Part shown: positions 19,725 to 30,690 of the stretch, piece by piece
How the letters are laid out: each line of letters opens with the position of its first letter
How positions within the stretch are numbered: the stretch's first letter is position 1
Source: Candidatus Altimarinota bacterium
GTDB taxonomy: Bacteria; Patescibacteriota; Gracilibacteria; BD1-5; UBA2023
Reading direction: 5' to 3'
DNA: 38,111 nt
Assembly: GCA_013268835.1 (NCBI GenBank)
Contig: JABFSX010000021.1
Span: 1-38,111 of the forward strand
Position numbers and translations under genes: made by a program
The notes under the pieces: generated by a model
Told to the model about the DNA's origin: nothing
The model's database searches: none
What the model saw: only the letters and a program-made list of their open reading frames with translations

Positions 19725-20078
19725 TTACTTCTTTTTGTTTTTCTTCTCTTTTTTGTCTTTTTTCTTCTTTTTCTTTTCTTTCTTTGTTTCAATTATTGGT
19801 TCCGTATTTTCTATTTCCGTTTCTATATTTTCTCTTGTATTTTCTGGTACTGCTTCTTTTTCTATCTCTTGTTTCAGTGGATCGATTGGTTCTTCTTTTT
19901 CTTCTTCTTTGATGCTTGGATGGTGAGCGAGAGCCGCTCCATAGGTGAGAAGATAGTTGGAGAGTTTTTCTGTTACATTTTCCTTGAGTCAGGTATAGGT
20001 TTCCCCTATTTCGTGATAGGTCACACTAAAAACTGAGGGTTTTTCATCATGAGAATCTTTGCTTGCAAGATTTGTCAT
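19725..20078 (-). CDS. Small acidic protein with a lysine-rich C-terminal tail
   Basis: 117 residues with one TGA (TYT-G-LKENV). Residues 1-60 look globular and partly helical; residues 60-98 are Glu-rich (KEEEKEEPIDP) and the last 20 residues are nearly all lysine (for example KKEKKKKKKDKK). No family is recognised. The polylysine tail could bind nucleic acid or acidic membrane lipids (inference). It diverges from gyrB. Confidence 0.7.
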
Positions 20079-20208
20079 ATTTCCATATTGGTTACCATCA
20101 TTAGTCTAACATATTTATGAAAATAAATCAAAAAACCTTCTTTATTAAAATACTTTACTTTTTGTGCTTTTTTTATAATATACTGCCAAAATAATCCATT
20201 ATAACAGT

Positions 20209-22119
<1,911 letters not shown>

Positions 22120-22120
22120 T

Positions 22121-22155
22121 AATAATAATTCCTCCAAATTGGAGGATTTATTATT
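22121..22155. terminator. Bidirectional terminator between gyrB and the NlpC/P60 gene
   Basis: AATTCCTCC pairs with GGAGGATT around AAATT, with A/T-rich flanks on both sides. It overlaps the stop of the minus-strand gene (22151-22153). Confidence 0.75.
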
Positions 22156-22645
22156 TTCTTCTCGGATCCGTATAGTTCGCAAGGATCTTGCAAGTGGCTA
22201 TCTTCCCTGTTTGGATATACTCTGAGATATGATTGATCTCTCCTCATTTTTTCCAATTGGAGTGAAAGAAGTCTCGATCATCATCTATAAAAATCCCAAT
22301 ATGAGATATCATATAGGCTTTATGATATAAGGATTTTTCTCTAAAGAATATAAGGTCTCATTTCTCTTGTTCGCTGAGTGCTCTTACTTCTGGTTCTAAG
22401 CATTGATGAGAAGTGCAGATCTCGTGACACATATCACCGATATAGGCTTTTGGAAGTATTATTCCAGTACTTTTTGCTACGATATAGCGAACGGCTGAGA
22501 TACAATGCGTGATTGTTGGGGCATCAGCTTGTATAGCATTGATATCGTATCTTGTATTTTTGAGTTCTCATATTGCTCTATCGAACTTGATATCATCGAG
22601 ATTTCTTCGGATTGTGCCCAGTCTGAGTATTGCAAATTGTTCCAT
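22151..22645 (-). CDS. NlpC/P60-like cysteine peptidase or amidase domain protein
   Basis: 164 residues. A conserved catalytic Cys context (ITHCISAVRYIVAKSTG), the 'GDLIFF' strand (EQEKGDLIFFREKSL) and the catalytic His context (ISHIGIFIDDD) appear in the NlpC/P60 order, and a later FFHSNW supplies a possible third residue. No signal peptide is visible, so it may be cytosolic or exported by another route. NlpC/P60 enzymes mainly cut murein peptide bonds; amidase or acyltransferase roles are also known. It follows a 58-residue protein by 13 bp. TGA encodes the G of EKGDL. Confidence 0.65.
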
Positions 22646-22658
22646 TTCTTTTTAGTGA

Positions 22659-22835
22659 TTATCGTGGAAGTCTCTCTCCTGAGAGTTTCTCTGCTACTCG
22701 CCAAGTGATATCTAGGATTATTTCTCTGAGAGTTTTATCGATACGGAGATCACTACTAGTTCTTCATGCTTGGAGGGTCCTGAGAGTATTTCGAGTAGAG
22801 GTTGCGAATTGGTATGGAGAATTAGTTTGAGTCAT
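22659..22835 (-). CDS. 58-residue basic protein upstream of the NlpC/P60 gene
   Basis: A complete ATG-TAA frame, with one TGA as Gly at residue 24. It is rich in Arg and Thr (STRNTLRTLQAGRTSSDLRI) with a helical second half. No family is recognised. Its tight spacing to the NlpC/P60 gene suggests one operon. Confidence 0.5.
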
Positions 22836-22852
22836 AGATTTTTGAAAATAAT

Positions 22853-22880
22853 AAAAAAACACCCAAAAACGGGTGTTTTG
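22853..22880 (-). terminator. Terminator of the nrdB unit or of the convergent side
   Basis: AAAACACCC / GGGTGTTTT with loop AAAAAC. On the minus strand the stem is followed by TTTTTTTATT, so it ends transcription coming from nrdB and separates it from the NlpC/P60 operon. Confidence 0.8.
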
Positions 22881-22974
22881 AATATATCAAAAAACATCCC
22901 GTTATCTGAGTGTACATGAGGTAAAACCTGACCAAGTGATGAGGCGATCTGATATTATCATGGTGTATTTTTTA

Positions 22975-24030
22975 TTAAAAATCCCAGCTTCCTGCCATAC
23001 TACTCGACTGTGTATAGTTGATTACGGTAGTTTCGAAGAAGTTTCCCTTATCGGCGTTTGGATCCTGAAGACGATCCAGATGCTTGTATGGATTCATGAT
23101 CGCTTCTGGAAAAAGTGGAGCGATTCCGAGCATCGAGAGTCGTTGATTGGCAAGCCAACGAGTATATCATTCTGTGGTTTCTGCGTTGATCCCTGGGATC
23201 TTGTTTCCGAGGATATGCTTGGACCAGACAATCTCTTGTTCTACCGCCACTCGTGTCATCTCCAGAATAACAGATTCATTGTATACTTCTGGGAATTCAC
23301 GCTTGATATCCTTGATGATATTAGCAAAGATGGTCACATGAGTGAGCTCATCACGACGAATATAGGCAATCATACGACCTGTTGCAGGCATCTTCATATG
23401 ATCTACGAGGGTATCGAAGTAGGCGAATCCATTGTAGAAGTAGAGTGATTCGAGGAGGAAGTTGGCGACAATCCCACGGAAAAAAGTGGAATCGTTTGGT
23501 GTATCTACAAAATTTTGATAGATTTGTCCGATATATTTGTTACGCTCGAGGAGGATATCATCCGTTCTCCAGAAATAGTAGATCTCATCTCGGTCTTCAG
23601 GAGTTACCACAGATTCGAGGATAGTTGCATAGGATTGTGAGTGGATAGCCTCTTGGTATGCCTGTATCGCAAGGATAAGATTCACCTCTGGACTCGTGAT
23701 ATAGTTTGAGAAATTTGGGAGATTGACCGTCTGGATAGAATCCAAGAAAATCAAAAACGAAAGAATCCCCTTGTAAGCTCGTTGTTCCTCAGGAGTGAGT
23801 ACACTTGTGAAGTCTCGTTGATCATCTTTGAGTCCTGATACTTTTTCAGGGAGCCAAAAATTCCCTACCATAACTTGGTAGAGTGACTTTGCCCATGGAT
23901 ATTTTACGGCATTGAGATTGAAGAGTCCTGTAGTAGATCACTTGATAATACTACGAGCCGATGTATCATCGTTCCCTGCTGGATTGAATATAGGATTTTT
24001 CTTGATGAGTTCTTCTGAAATAGTCGACAT
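22975..24030 (-). CDS. nrdB: Class I ribonucleotide reductase small subunit
   Basis: 351 residues. The di-metal ligands are D97, E127, H130 (QEAIHSQSY), E194 (FLLESLYFY), E228 and H231 (RRDELTHV). A tyrosine (Y134) stands at the radical position seven residues after the first Glu, so a standard tyrosyl-radical subunit is expected. It reduces NDPs to dNDPs with the NrdA subunit. No nrdA is adjacent in the window. A TGA (TTE-G-YTR) lies near 23167. Upstream lie a promoter and two NrdR-like boxes. Confidence 0.95.
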
Positions 24031-24039
24031 ATAGTGTAT
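24024..24039 (-). promoter_or_regulatory. NrdR-like box 2, overlapping the nrdB start
   Basis: On the minus strand ATACACTATATGTCGA, close to the NrdR consensus ACACTATATCTTGT. The ACTATAT core lies 33 bp from that of box 1, about three helical turns. Confidence 0.5.
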
Positions 24040-24054
24040 GATTAGTTATTTTAG

Positions 24055-24070
24055 ATACAAGATATAGTAT
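24055..24070 (-). promoter_or_regulatory. NrdR-like box 1 of the nrdB promoter
   Basis: On the minus strand ATACTATATCTTGTAT, matching the NrdR consensus ACACTATATCTTGT at all but one position. It overlaps the predicted -10 (24064-24069; -35 TTGCTT at 24085-24090), as expected for repression. Confidence 0.65.
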
Positions 24071-24126
24071 ATTTTTTTCAGAAAAAGCAAATATATTTTC
24101 ATACTTTTGAATGAAAATACTATTTT

Positions 24127-24513
24127 TTATTTTACTATTATATAGTACACATACGTGATATAATTGGCAATGAGTGATCCTATGGCTGATGCAATGAGTA
24201 TCCAATAGAGCGTCTTATAGAATTGATAGTGTGCGTAAAATCGGAATTTGAGTGATTTTTTATAATGTCGGATGAATGCATGACCGAGTGTACTAATGAG
24301 ATAGATCTCATTGTCAGAACCATGATCAGACCGATATTCTGCGATGATATAGTTATGATCGATGAGCCACTCCAGAAAAATAATCGATTCAGGATCGTTG
24401 AATGGACTTCTTGCATCCTCGGACTCCATATGCCTCTTATAAAAAGATTCGTTCATAATAGAGCGAAATCATTCTGACGTCATAAATTGATATATTTCTC
24501 GAGGGGAGTACAT
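24127..24513 (-). CDS. Hypothetical membrane-anchored protein
   Basis: 128 residues from the ATG at 24513. The frame is extended upstream of the ATG at 24456 by a TGA read as Gly, and the added start (MYSPREIYQFMTSEG) sits just after the potassium-channel stop, consistent with one operon. A soluble N-terminal domain of about 85 residues (IIFLEWLIDHNYIIAEYRSD) precedes one C-terminal helix pair (WILIASAIGSLIANYITYVYYI). The N-terminal part could be a small winged-helix-like domain, but no motif settles this. Confidence 0.65.
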
Positions 24514-24529
24514 AATTTGGTTTTAGTAT

Positions 24530-24910
24530 TTATTTTCGATGTTTCGGGTGGGTATTGAGAATAGTTTCTACATCTACTTCTACCTCATGCATCTCACGTT
24601 CGAGGAGATCATCCTCATGGCGAATTCTCTTGAAGTTGGATTGAAACATGATATTCATCGCATAGAGAAAGAGTGGAACATAGAATACAGCATATCACAT
24701 GGTTAGGATTTTTCCTGCTACCGTCATAGGAACAAGATCTCCAAACCCGATTGTTGCAGTTGTGATAACAGTGAAATAAAATGCATTGAAATAACTTGCC
24801 CCAATTGGATACCCTGCTTCAAATCTATGAATAAAGAAGGTTCCAATAAGCCATGAGAGCAAAAAAATGATTGCAATATTGATGAGTTTCTTATGGTGAA
24901 GGTGTAGCAT
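24530..24910 (-). CDS. Two-helix potassium channel
   Basis: 126 residues: helix one about 9-25, a pore loop with the selectivity filter TIGFGD at 53-58, helix two about 62-85, then a charged cytoplasmic tail. This is the minimal KcsA-like layout, which works as a tetramer to pass potassium. No RCK/TrkA-N regulatory domain is attached. One TGA in the second helix (ILTM-G-YAV). It is the middle gene of a three-gene minus-strand unit with 9-bp and 16-bp gaps. Confidence 0.9.
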
Positions 24911-24919
24911 TGGCGAGAG

Positions 24920-25672
24920 TTATGAAAAATATTTCATAAGGAACGATCGGGATTTTTTCATACTAATTATGATATCTTCTTCATCTCATCCAGCATTGAG
25001 GGATTCTGGATCAACTGTAAGAGAAAAATGTCCAGTATATCCAATATCTCTGAGCTTGATAAGGAGTGATTCTATTGGCATAGTTCCCTCTCCAGGAAAC
25101 ATCCCTACTTTTTCTTCATTTTTATCTGACAGGTAGACGAGTCACATCGTAGCACCCAGAAGAACAAATGTTTTCATCAGGTCTACTCCACTTTCTGGAT
25201 CAACATTTTCGATTGAGAGTGCCGTGTGTTGAGTGATTTTCTTTATTGTTTCAGGTCTTGCGTCACCATATTCAGATATGAGGAAGAGCCAAGTTTTCGG
25301 AGGTGCATTGATAATGTTGATAACAATATTTGGATATTTTTGTGCTACTACCTGAAGATATTCTCAGAACCAATCTTTTTCTTTGTCGAGACGATGAGGG
25401 GGGTGAAGATTTACGATTTTTACACCAAGCTCATCAGCAAGTGTCAGAAGTTGGTCACATTGTTTTTTGTTGAGTTTTCTTTCTGGTGCAGTGATACTAA
25501 TCACTGAGATATCAGTAGTCTGAATAAGTGAATCAATATAGCTCGCATCATAGGTATCAAATTGATTGAAATCCACAGAGAGATCAATTCCATCATATTC
25601 TCATTTTTTTGTGAGAAGAAAAATACGATGAAGTCCATACCCTGAAAGAGATGAGGTGGAAAGAAGAAACAT
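24920..25672 (-). CDS. Xylose isomerase-like TIM-barrel protein
   Basis: 250 residues with repeated beta-strand/alpha-helix units: YDGIDLSVDF near the start, VKIVNLHPPH, IVINIINAPPK, ALSIENVDPESG and FSLTVDPES. This is the sugar-phosphate isomerase/epimerase (AP-endonuclease 2) superfamily pattern, with metal-ligand candidates H, E and D at strand ends. Substrate unknown. Five glycines are TGA. First gene of the unit leading into the potassium channel; a functional tie between them is not obvious. Confidence 0.75.
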
Positions 25673-25728
25673 AGTAATAAAAAATGATTATGAATACTAT
25701 ATCGTAAACTAATAAAAAAAACAAATTT

Positions 25729-26124
25729 CTAGTCCTTATTTCGGATGCTATCTATTCTATACTCAGAAAATCTCACCCGTCGATGATCTACCATTTGTTG
25801 AATGGCCCGTTCATTTTTATTTAGTACTGATTTTCCACTCTTGAGTTCAAGAAAAATGATCTCACGAAGAGCTCATTCTGAGAGTCCATCAAATATGATA
25901 TAATCGCAACCCTTTCAGATGAATACCATATCTTTTGGGGCGTATGGAAAGTTTGGAAGTGCTGGTAGTATTTTTTCATATACTTCACCGAAAATACTAT
26001 TTCGAGATCCTTGCACTGCTTTATTTCGTATTCATCGTTGCTCATGGAGTGAGAAGATTTTCATGATAAAAATCCCAATCAAAAAACCAAGGAGTCATCC
26101 AAATATGAGTGTTACTATATCCAT
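25729..26124 (-). CDS. Holliday junction resolvase-related endonuclease, membrane-anchored
   Basis: 131 residues. One N-terminal helix (TLIFGGLLGFLIGIFIM) precedes a nuclease domain with FIGKGCDYIIFDGL and the E-x-K strand IIFLELKSGKS, then KNERAIQQMVDHRRVRF. This order (IDFIVFDG ... EVK ... N-x-x-Q-x-x-I) matches the 'endonuclease related to archaeal Hjr' family found in many CPR genomes. The D and E-x-K residues would bind the catalytic metal. TGA gives four glycines. It diverges from the gene at 26206. Confidence 0.8.
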
Positions 26125-26134
26125 ATACTTTTCT

Positions 26135-26162
26135 TTGCCTTTTTATAACTTTTCCATACTAT
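26135..26162 (+). promoter_or_regulatory. Predicted promoter of the 26206 gene
   Basis: TTGCCT (26135-26140), 16 nt, TACTAT (26157-26162). Confidence 0.6.
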
Positions 26163-26205
26163 CCTCATATCATTAAAAATCAAGAAAATTCATAATCCTT
26201 TCTCT

Positions 26206-26871
26206 ATGCTTCGAATTATTTTTACAAAAAATCCAATTGTGCGGGATGTCTGTGTTGCAAGTCTCTCTTTGTGACGTAATCCAACTGAGCTTTCAGAAAA
26301 TTTTTTGGTATATCAAAAAGCTGATTGGATATTGGTTTTTTCTCGAGAATTTGAGATCGATATCATTCTTCCTACCATATTGGATAACTGGGATCCTGAT
26401 CGTATATATTTTCCATATCTTGGTCGATCAGTAGATCTTGCTCATGAGATTGGAGATGTGATTCTTCCAAATGTTTTTATGTCGTATGTAGATCAGGTGG
26501 CTCAGATAGATCCAGATTCAGAGGAGGTAAATATGCCAAAAATCGGTGCTAAATTCCTAGAAATATATAATGAACAGAAGGATTATTATGTCGAAGATTA
26601 TGGTCTCTCGGTTTGAGGTATGGTGACTGATAAGACTCCTCATGATGAAAAGATTAATACGGCACTGATGATGACCTATGAGGCAGATATCTATCTTGAA
26701 GAATCTCTTGATGCTGCATATGAGGTTACAAAGGGTGATCTTGTTCCTGCCCTTATTCTCTGCGGTATTGTAGAAGGGAAAAAATGAAAAAATGAAAGCG
26801 GAACCCCAGAGCAAATGGCCGTGAGAAATATGCTCACCACCATTCGTCTTACTGAAGCAGACGAAGAATAA
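26206..26871 (+). CDS. Hypothetical protein
   Basis: 221 residues, no membrane helix or signal peptide. It alternates hydrophobic strands (ADWILVFSREFEIDIILPTIL) with acidic helices; the second half is helical (INTALMMTYEADIYLEESLD). Gly codons at 26257, 26614 and in the C-terminal lysine-rich turn are TGA. I recognise no family. Independent promoter; convergent with the CAP-domain gene. Confidence 0.72.
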
Positions 26872-26926
26872 AATTCTCTAATTTTATTAAGGTCTTGTTA
26901 TCTGTGATAAATAATCCTATTAAAGA

Positions 26927-27796
26927 TTATTCAGTAATGTAATGTACGGTAATATAGTATCTTCGTTCTTCCGGAACTACAATGATAGAGAGACCTATTT
27001 TACTAAAATATGGTTGCACAATGCTACGGTAGTGTGCGTCATATGATTTTCATTTTTCACTCATGAAAAAATCAAATGTTGATCGTATGGATTGAATAAG
27101 TGATTGGGTACAGTCACTAGAATTACATGAATAGGTTCAGTATCCAACATTTTCAGTATGCTTGCTTCTGTTGATAATTTTTGGATTGATTCATCGGGCC
27201 ATAAACCAGCTATCAATGGTAGAAAAACTATAATAACTATCTCATGGATTTCTACGATGATGATTATTTCCTTTTCATTTTGCAAGCTCAATGGTCCAAT
27301 CGTATGCTGTTGAATTGAGTCGATTATCTATACTGTATGGTTGGAGTCCTGATTCAGATCTTACGGTATTGGTCCATGAGAGCCACTCGTTTCTTACACG
27401 ATTCATATCTACATTTGCTGGAGATGGTGCATTGGTACTTGTTGATACTGATGGCGATTGAATTTGTTTTTGTAGCGTAGGAGTTTCGAGCTTTTGAGGA
27501 ATAGGAGGAATAGTGAGTTGTGGAGTGAGGCTTTTTGGCTGGGATGTGATATTTTTTGATTCTAAAATCTTATTTTTTATAGTGAGGGCTTTGTATTTTT
27601 GTGCTTCGATTCTTGCTTTTGCCTCTTGTTTGACTCTCGCCTTCTCAGCAAGTTTCTGGGTTATAGTATTTCTTTTGTTGAGCTGATCTTGTTTTGTCAT
27701 CTGAGTTGTGAGACTTGGTTTCAATACCTCTGCTTGAGCAAGCATAGGTATCATAAGGAGTGTACAGATGAGAATTGTTGAAAGTATCTTATACAT
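26927..27796 (-). CDS. Secreted CAP/SCP-domain protein
   Basis: 289 residues. A signal peptide (ILSTILICTLLMIPMLAQAEV) is followed by a Lys/Gln-rich and Pro/Ser-rich linker (to about residue 135) and a CAP domain (WLSWTNTVRSESGLQPY, HRRNPGDSYYSF, SKHTENVGYGTYS, YFSKIGLSIIVV). Six TGA glycines lie in the CAP half, so standard-code calling yields only the linker. CAP domains act outside the cell in binding or proteolysis-like roles; the bacterial function is mostly unknown. The predicted promoter places its transcription start at the ATG. Confidence 0.85.
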
Positions 27797-27802
27797 ATCT
27801 AT

Positions 27803-27830
27803 ATTTTAGCACAATATTTGATTATTGCAA
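27803..27830 (-). promoter_or_regulatory. Predicted leaderless promoter of the CAP gene
   Basis: On the minus strand TTGCAA (27825-27830), 16 nt, TAAAAT (27803-27808), then six bases to the ATG at 27796. Confidence 0.65.
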
Positions 27831-27863
27831 AATATATTGATTTATAATAAATATTATATATAT

Positions 27864-27891
27864 TTGTACTGATTTTTTTATTATTTATAGT
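27864..27891 (+). promoter_or_regulatory. Predicted near-leaderless promoter of the 27900 gene
   Basis: TTGTAC (27864-27869), 16 nt, TATAGT (27886-27891); ATG at 27900. Confidence 0.45.
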
Positions 27892-27899
27892 TTTATTAT

Positions 27900-28355
27900 A
27901 TGTCAGAAAGTATGAAGTCAACTCAGGATATAGTTCCTGAACTTACATTTCCTGTTATCGATCTATCATTTATGGAAGAACATATCAGAGCTCGTGAAGA
28001 TTTTGAAAAGGGTAATAATAGTATGTTACAGTGAATTCAGGATCCAAAAGCCCAAATGGTAGAGATATTAGATAGTCCTTTTACTCGAGAATTAAGAAAG
28101 CTATCTAGTAGTGCTATTACTGGTAATAATCTTCTAAACGCTATCGAAGCATCAGATCTTTTAAGTTGAGTATTAACTGAATTTTCAGGAACTTGGCATA
28201 ATGTAAAATACAATGGAGAGAATAAGTGAGAAATGTTGAAATATATTTGAGCACTTATACTTCAGGATAGAGATAAAAATCGGAAGTGATTTGATCCTCA
28301 GTATTTTCAAGTATTAATTTGTATTCAAGATTTCTATAAAAAACTCCCTAATTAG
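27900..28355 (+). CDS. Hypothetical soluble protein
   Basis: 151 residues, open only with five TGA codons as Gly. Mainly helical, with no membrane segment or recognised motif (for example SPFTRELRKLSSSAITGNNL; KYIGALILQDRDKNRKGFD). The terminator stem encloses its stop codon, and its 3' end is 11 bp from the end of the convergent split-barrel gene. Function unknown. Confidence 0.75.
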
Positions 28356-28365
28356 GGAGTTTTTT
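28338..28365. terminator. Terminator enclosing the stop of the 27900 gene
   Basis: AAAAAACTCCCTAA and TTAGGGAGTTTTTT form a perfect palindrome; TAG (28353-28355) lies in the stem. T-tracts on both strands make it useful to both convergent genes. Confidence 0.92.
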
Positions 28366-28366
28366 A

Positions 28367-28810
28367 TTATCGTATTTTTATAGATTTCCTGATATTTCCC
28401 TCTTTTTCAAAGCGGTGTTCATCTGGTAAAAATATCTCATCAATCTTTATCTTATGAAAGATATATTCACGAGATGTAACTACAGTTGAGACTTGTTTGA
28501 AGAGTGCTTCTTTTATATCCAATGGAACATCTTCTAGTGGTTCTGCTCTACCATATGCCTGAATTCAGAATGCAATACCAAGATTTTGTTTGGAATCAAA
28601 TATGCTAAATGCAATTATATTGTTTTCTTTTATATTTTTGCAGTGACGAGAGAGGGTATGCGATAAAAAATAGAAATTATAATCCTCATCTTTTATATAC
28701 AAAAGTGGTGATGACCATGGATTTCATTTTGTATCAGAAGTAGCAAGACAAAAATATCTATTTTCATCAAGTACTTCATCGAGAATCTTTTTATATTCAG
28801 CGTCTAACAT
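28367..28810 (-). CDS. Pyridoxamine 5'-phosphate oxidase-like FMN-binding split-barrel protein
   Basis: 147 residues. The opening YFCLATSDTKGNPWSSPLLY, the strand pair YNFYFLSHTLSRHCKNI, and IAFGIQAYGRAEPLED are the typical split-barrel pattern in which flavin binds at the dimer interface. The substrate is unknown; many such CPR proteins are general flavin or F420-type oxidoreductases. Gly in DTKGNP and AFGIQ are TGA. It lies 14 bp downstream of gatB and may share its transcript. Confidence 0.82.
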
Positions 28811-28824
28811 AATCTAATTAAAAA

Positions 28825-30267
28825 TTAAGAGAGTTTTTTCTTTAGTATTTCTGTGAATATTTTTGGATTTCCCTGCCCTGCAGATTTTTTCATACATTGT
28901 CCAACAAAGAATCCGAAGAGGTTCACTTTTCCTGACTTGTATTCTGCGAGTTGATTTGGTGATTCTGCGATGACAGCATCAGCAATTGTCTCAAGTGCTC
29001 CGAGGTCATTGCTTTGTCGGAGTGCGAGTGAGTCTACCCATTCGTCTGCTTTACCTCATTCGAAGACGAGTTTTTCTATAACAATCTTGGAGTTCGTAGA
29101 TGAGAGTTCATCGCTATTTACAAGTTCGATCACACGAGCAATCTCACGAGTTTCTCACTTGATATCTGCGAGTCCCATCTTGGTATCTTGTGCTTCGAAT
29201 ATCGCAAAAAGAATAGTGGTAATGTATGAGCAAGATTTTTTTGGATCTTTTGTTATTGAAACAAGTTCTTCATAGAAGTCACTCGTGATATGATCTCCTG
29301 AGAGGATACGAGCATCATCTTCGATAAGTTTGTATTCACTCGAGTATTTAAGTCGTCGATCCATCGGAAGTTCATCGATTTTTCTCTCGTCGATAAACTC
29401 TCTCGTGAGTCGGAGCGGTGGAAGATCAGGATCTGGAAAATATCGATAGTCCATTGCATCCTCTTTGCTTCGCATCGGAGTAGAAACTCCTCGTTCGTCA
29501 CTCCAACCACGAGTCTCCTGATCGATAGTTCCCCCTGCTTCATATATATCAATCTGTCGAACGAATTCGACATCGATGGCTCGTCCAATCGATGAGAATG
29601 AGTTGATGTTTTTGAGTTCTACACGATTACGGAATCCTGATTCTCCTCGTAGTCGTACCGAGATATTCACATCACATCGGAGTTGTCACTTTTCCATATC
29701 AGCATCAGAGGCACCACACCATCGCATCAGCTTCTGGAGTTCTTCGAGATATCCGAGAACATCAGCCTTGGAACGAAAGTCTGGTTCTGTTACGATTTCC
29801 ATAAGTGGAGATCCAGCTCGATTGTAGTCACAGAGAGTTTTTCATCCAGCATGAACGAGTTTTCCTGCATCGTTCTCGATGTGCATATGATGAATTCGGA
29901 ATGTTTTTATCTCATTTTCTACGAGGGCTCGCACTTCTCCGCCCATGGCAATTGGCTCGTAGAGTTGAGTAATCTGATATCCCATCGGAAGATCCGGATA
30001 GAAGTAGCTCTTTCGGTCAAAAATACTCGTTTCTTGTACGGTACATCGCATCGCATGTGATGCTCGTACGGCGAGATCTATCACACCGGCAGAAACCGTC
30101 GGAAGCATACCAGGAAATCCCATACAAACAGGACAAACATTGATATTCGGCTCTGGAGCGAGTTCGAGCGCATTCTGACAAGAACAGAACATCTTGGTGT
30201 TGGATTTGACACGAACATGAGTTTCGAGACCCATAACGATCTCATATTTATCGTAGGAAGATGACAT
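28825..30267 (-). CDS. gatB: Asp/Glu-tRNA amidotransferase subunit B
   Basis: 480 residues. It begins with the kinase-like domain (EIVMGLETHVRVKSNTKMFC), followed by the zinc Cys pairs (FCSCQN and NVCPVCMGFPG), SYFYPDLPMGYQITQ, HIENDAGKLVH, NRAGSPLMEIVTEPD, VELKNINSF and YRYFPDPDLPPL, and the C-terminal helical tail domain. GatCAB converts Glu-tRNA(Gln) or Asp-tRNA(Asn) to the amidated form. gatA and gatC are not in the window. The start at 30267 is chosen because upstream frame runs into the promoter and an RNA gene. TGA occurs at HAG-KTL and three later places. Confidence 0.96.
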
Positions 30268-30302
30268 AAAAACAATGAAGGAAGAAGGTATAATTGAGTG
30301 GT

Positions 30303-30330
30303 ATTGTATAAAAAAATAGGAGAAAGGCAA
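30303..30330 (-). promoter_or_regulatory. Predicted gatB promoter
   Basis: On the minus strand TTGCCT (30325-30330), 16 nt, TACAAT (30303-30308). It lies between the ncRNA terminator and gatB. Confidence 0.65.
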
Positions 30331-30344
30331 AAGAGAAAATAGAA

Positions 30345-30587
30345 AAAGAAAAACCCGTCCTTTCGGCGGGTTTGGTTGGTGCCACTTCCCTTTCGGGGGT
30401 GACGAATTGAGAAAAATCTTTCCCAGTCGCATGGCTGGGATTGCCAGGGCGTCGAGCTAAGCGAAAGCGGCAAGAGCGATGTGTTTCATCGTTTTTTCCT
30501 TTTTCAATTCCTCAGTGGGACAGCACTGATACTGGACTCCATATCCTTGATCTTGATGCGACTCAGTATCAAAATTTCAGGTAGTCG
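30345..30587 (-). ncRNA. Candidate structured small RNA, unassigned family
   Basis: About 243 nt, noticeably GC-richer than its surroundings, bounded by a promoter (TTGACA/16 nt/TAAAAT, 30594-30621) and a terminator (30351-30373 with a T-rich run). Helices, plus coordinates: 30564-30571 with 30527-30534 (8 bp); 30513-30517 with 30524-30528; long-range 30504-30510 with 30404-30410; 30477-30481 with 30487-30491; 30441-30445 with 30469-30473; 30421-30428 with 30433-30440; 30383-30390 with 30395-30401, closed by a GAAA-type loop. I do not find RNase P, SRP, tmRNA or 6S signatures. A plus-strand RNA is possible, since a 5-bp stem with a T6 run ends near 30497, but the promoter and GNRA loops favour minus. 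Confidence 0.6.
30351..30373 (-). terminator. Terminator of the candidate ncRNA
   Basis: AAACCCG / CGGGTTT stem, followed on the minus strand by TTTTCTTTTTC. Confidence 0.75.
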
Positions 30588-30593
30588 ATGGTG

Positions 30594-30621
30594 ATTTTAG
30601 ATTATTATTATAATTTGTCAA
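30594..30621 (-). promoter_or_regulatory. Predicted promoter of the candidate ncRNA
   Basis: On the minus strand TTGACA (30616-30621), 16 nt, TAAAAT (30594-30599): the best consensus -35 of the set. Confidence 0.65.
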
Positions 30622-30690
30622 AATATTTTTTGATTTAATTGTAGTGTTATGGTACCCTAGATATATCAAGCTTCTAATAAAATATAATGT

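Noticed and set aside
30440-30492. A tmRNA-like tag: on the minus strand an ATG frame ends ...ALAAFA-stop inside the candidate ncRNA
   Set aside because: No tRNA-like domain, no T-arm and no CCA are seen, and the codons coincide with base-paired stems. The peptide is probably chance.
30477-30497. Plus-strand terminator (CGATG/CATCG plus T6) suggesting an RNA on the opposite strand
   Set aside because: The stem is only 5 bp, no promoter of the local type is seen upstream on plus, and the GNRA loops fall on the minus strand.
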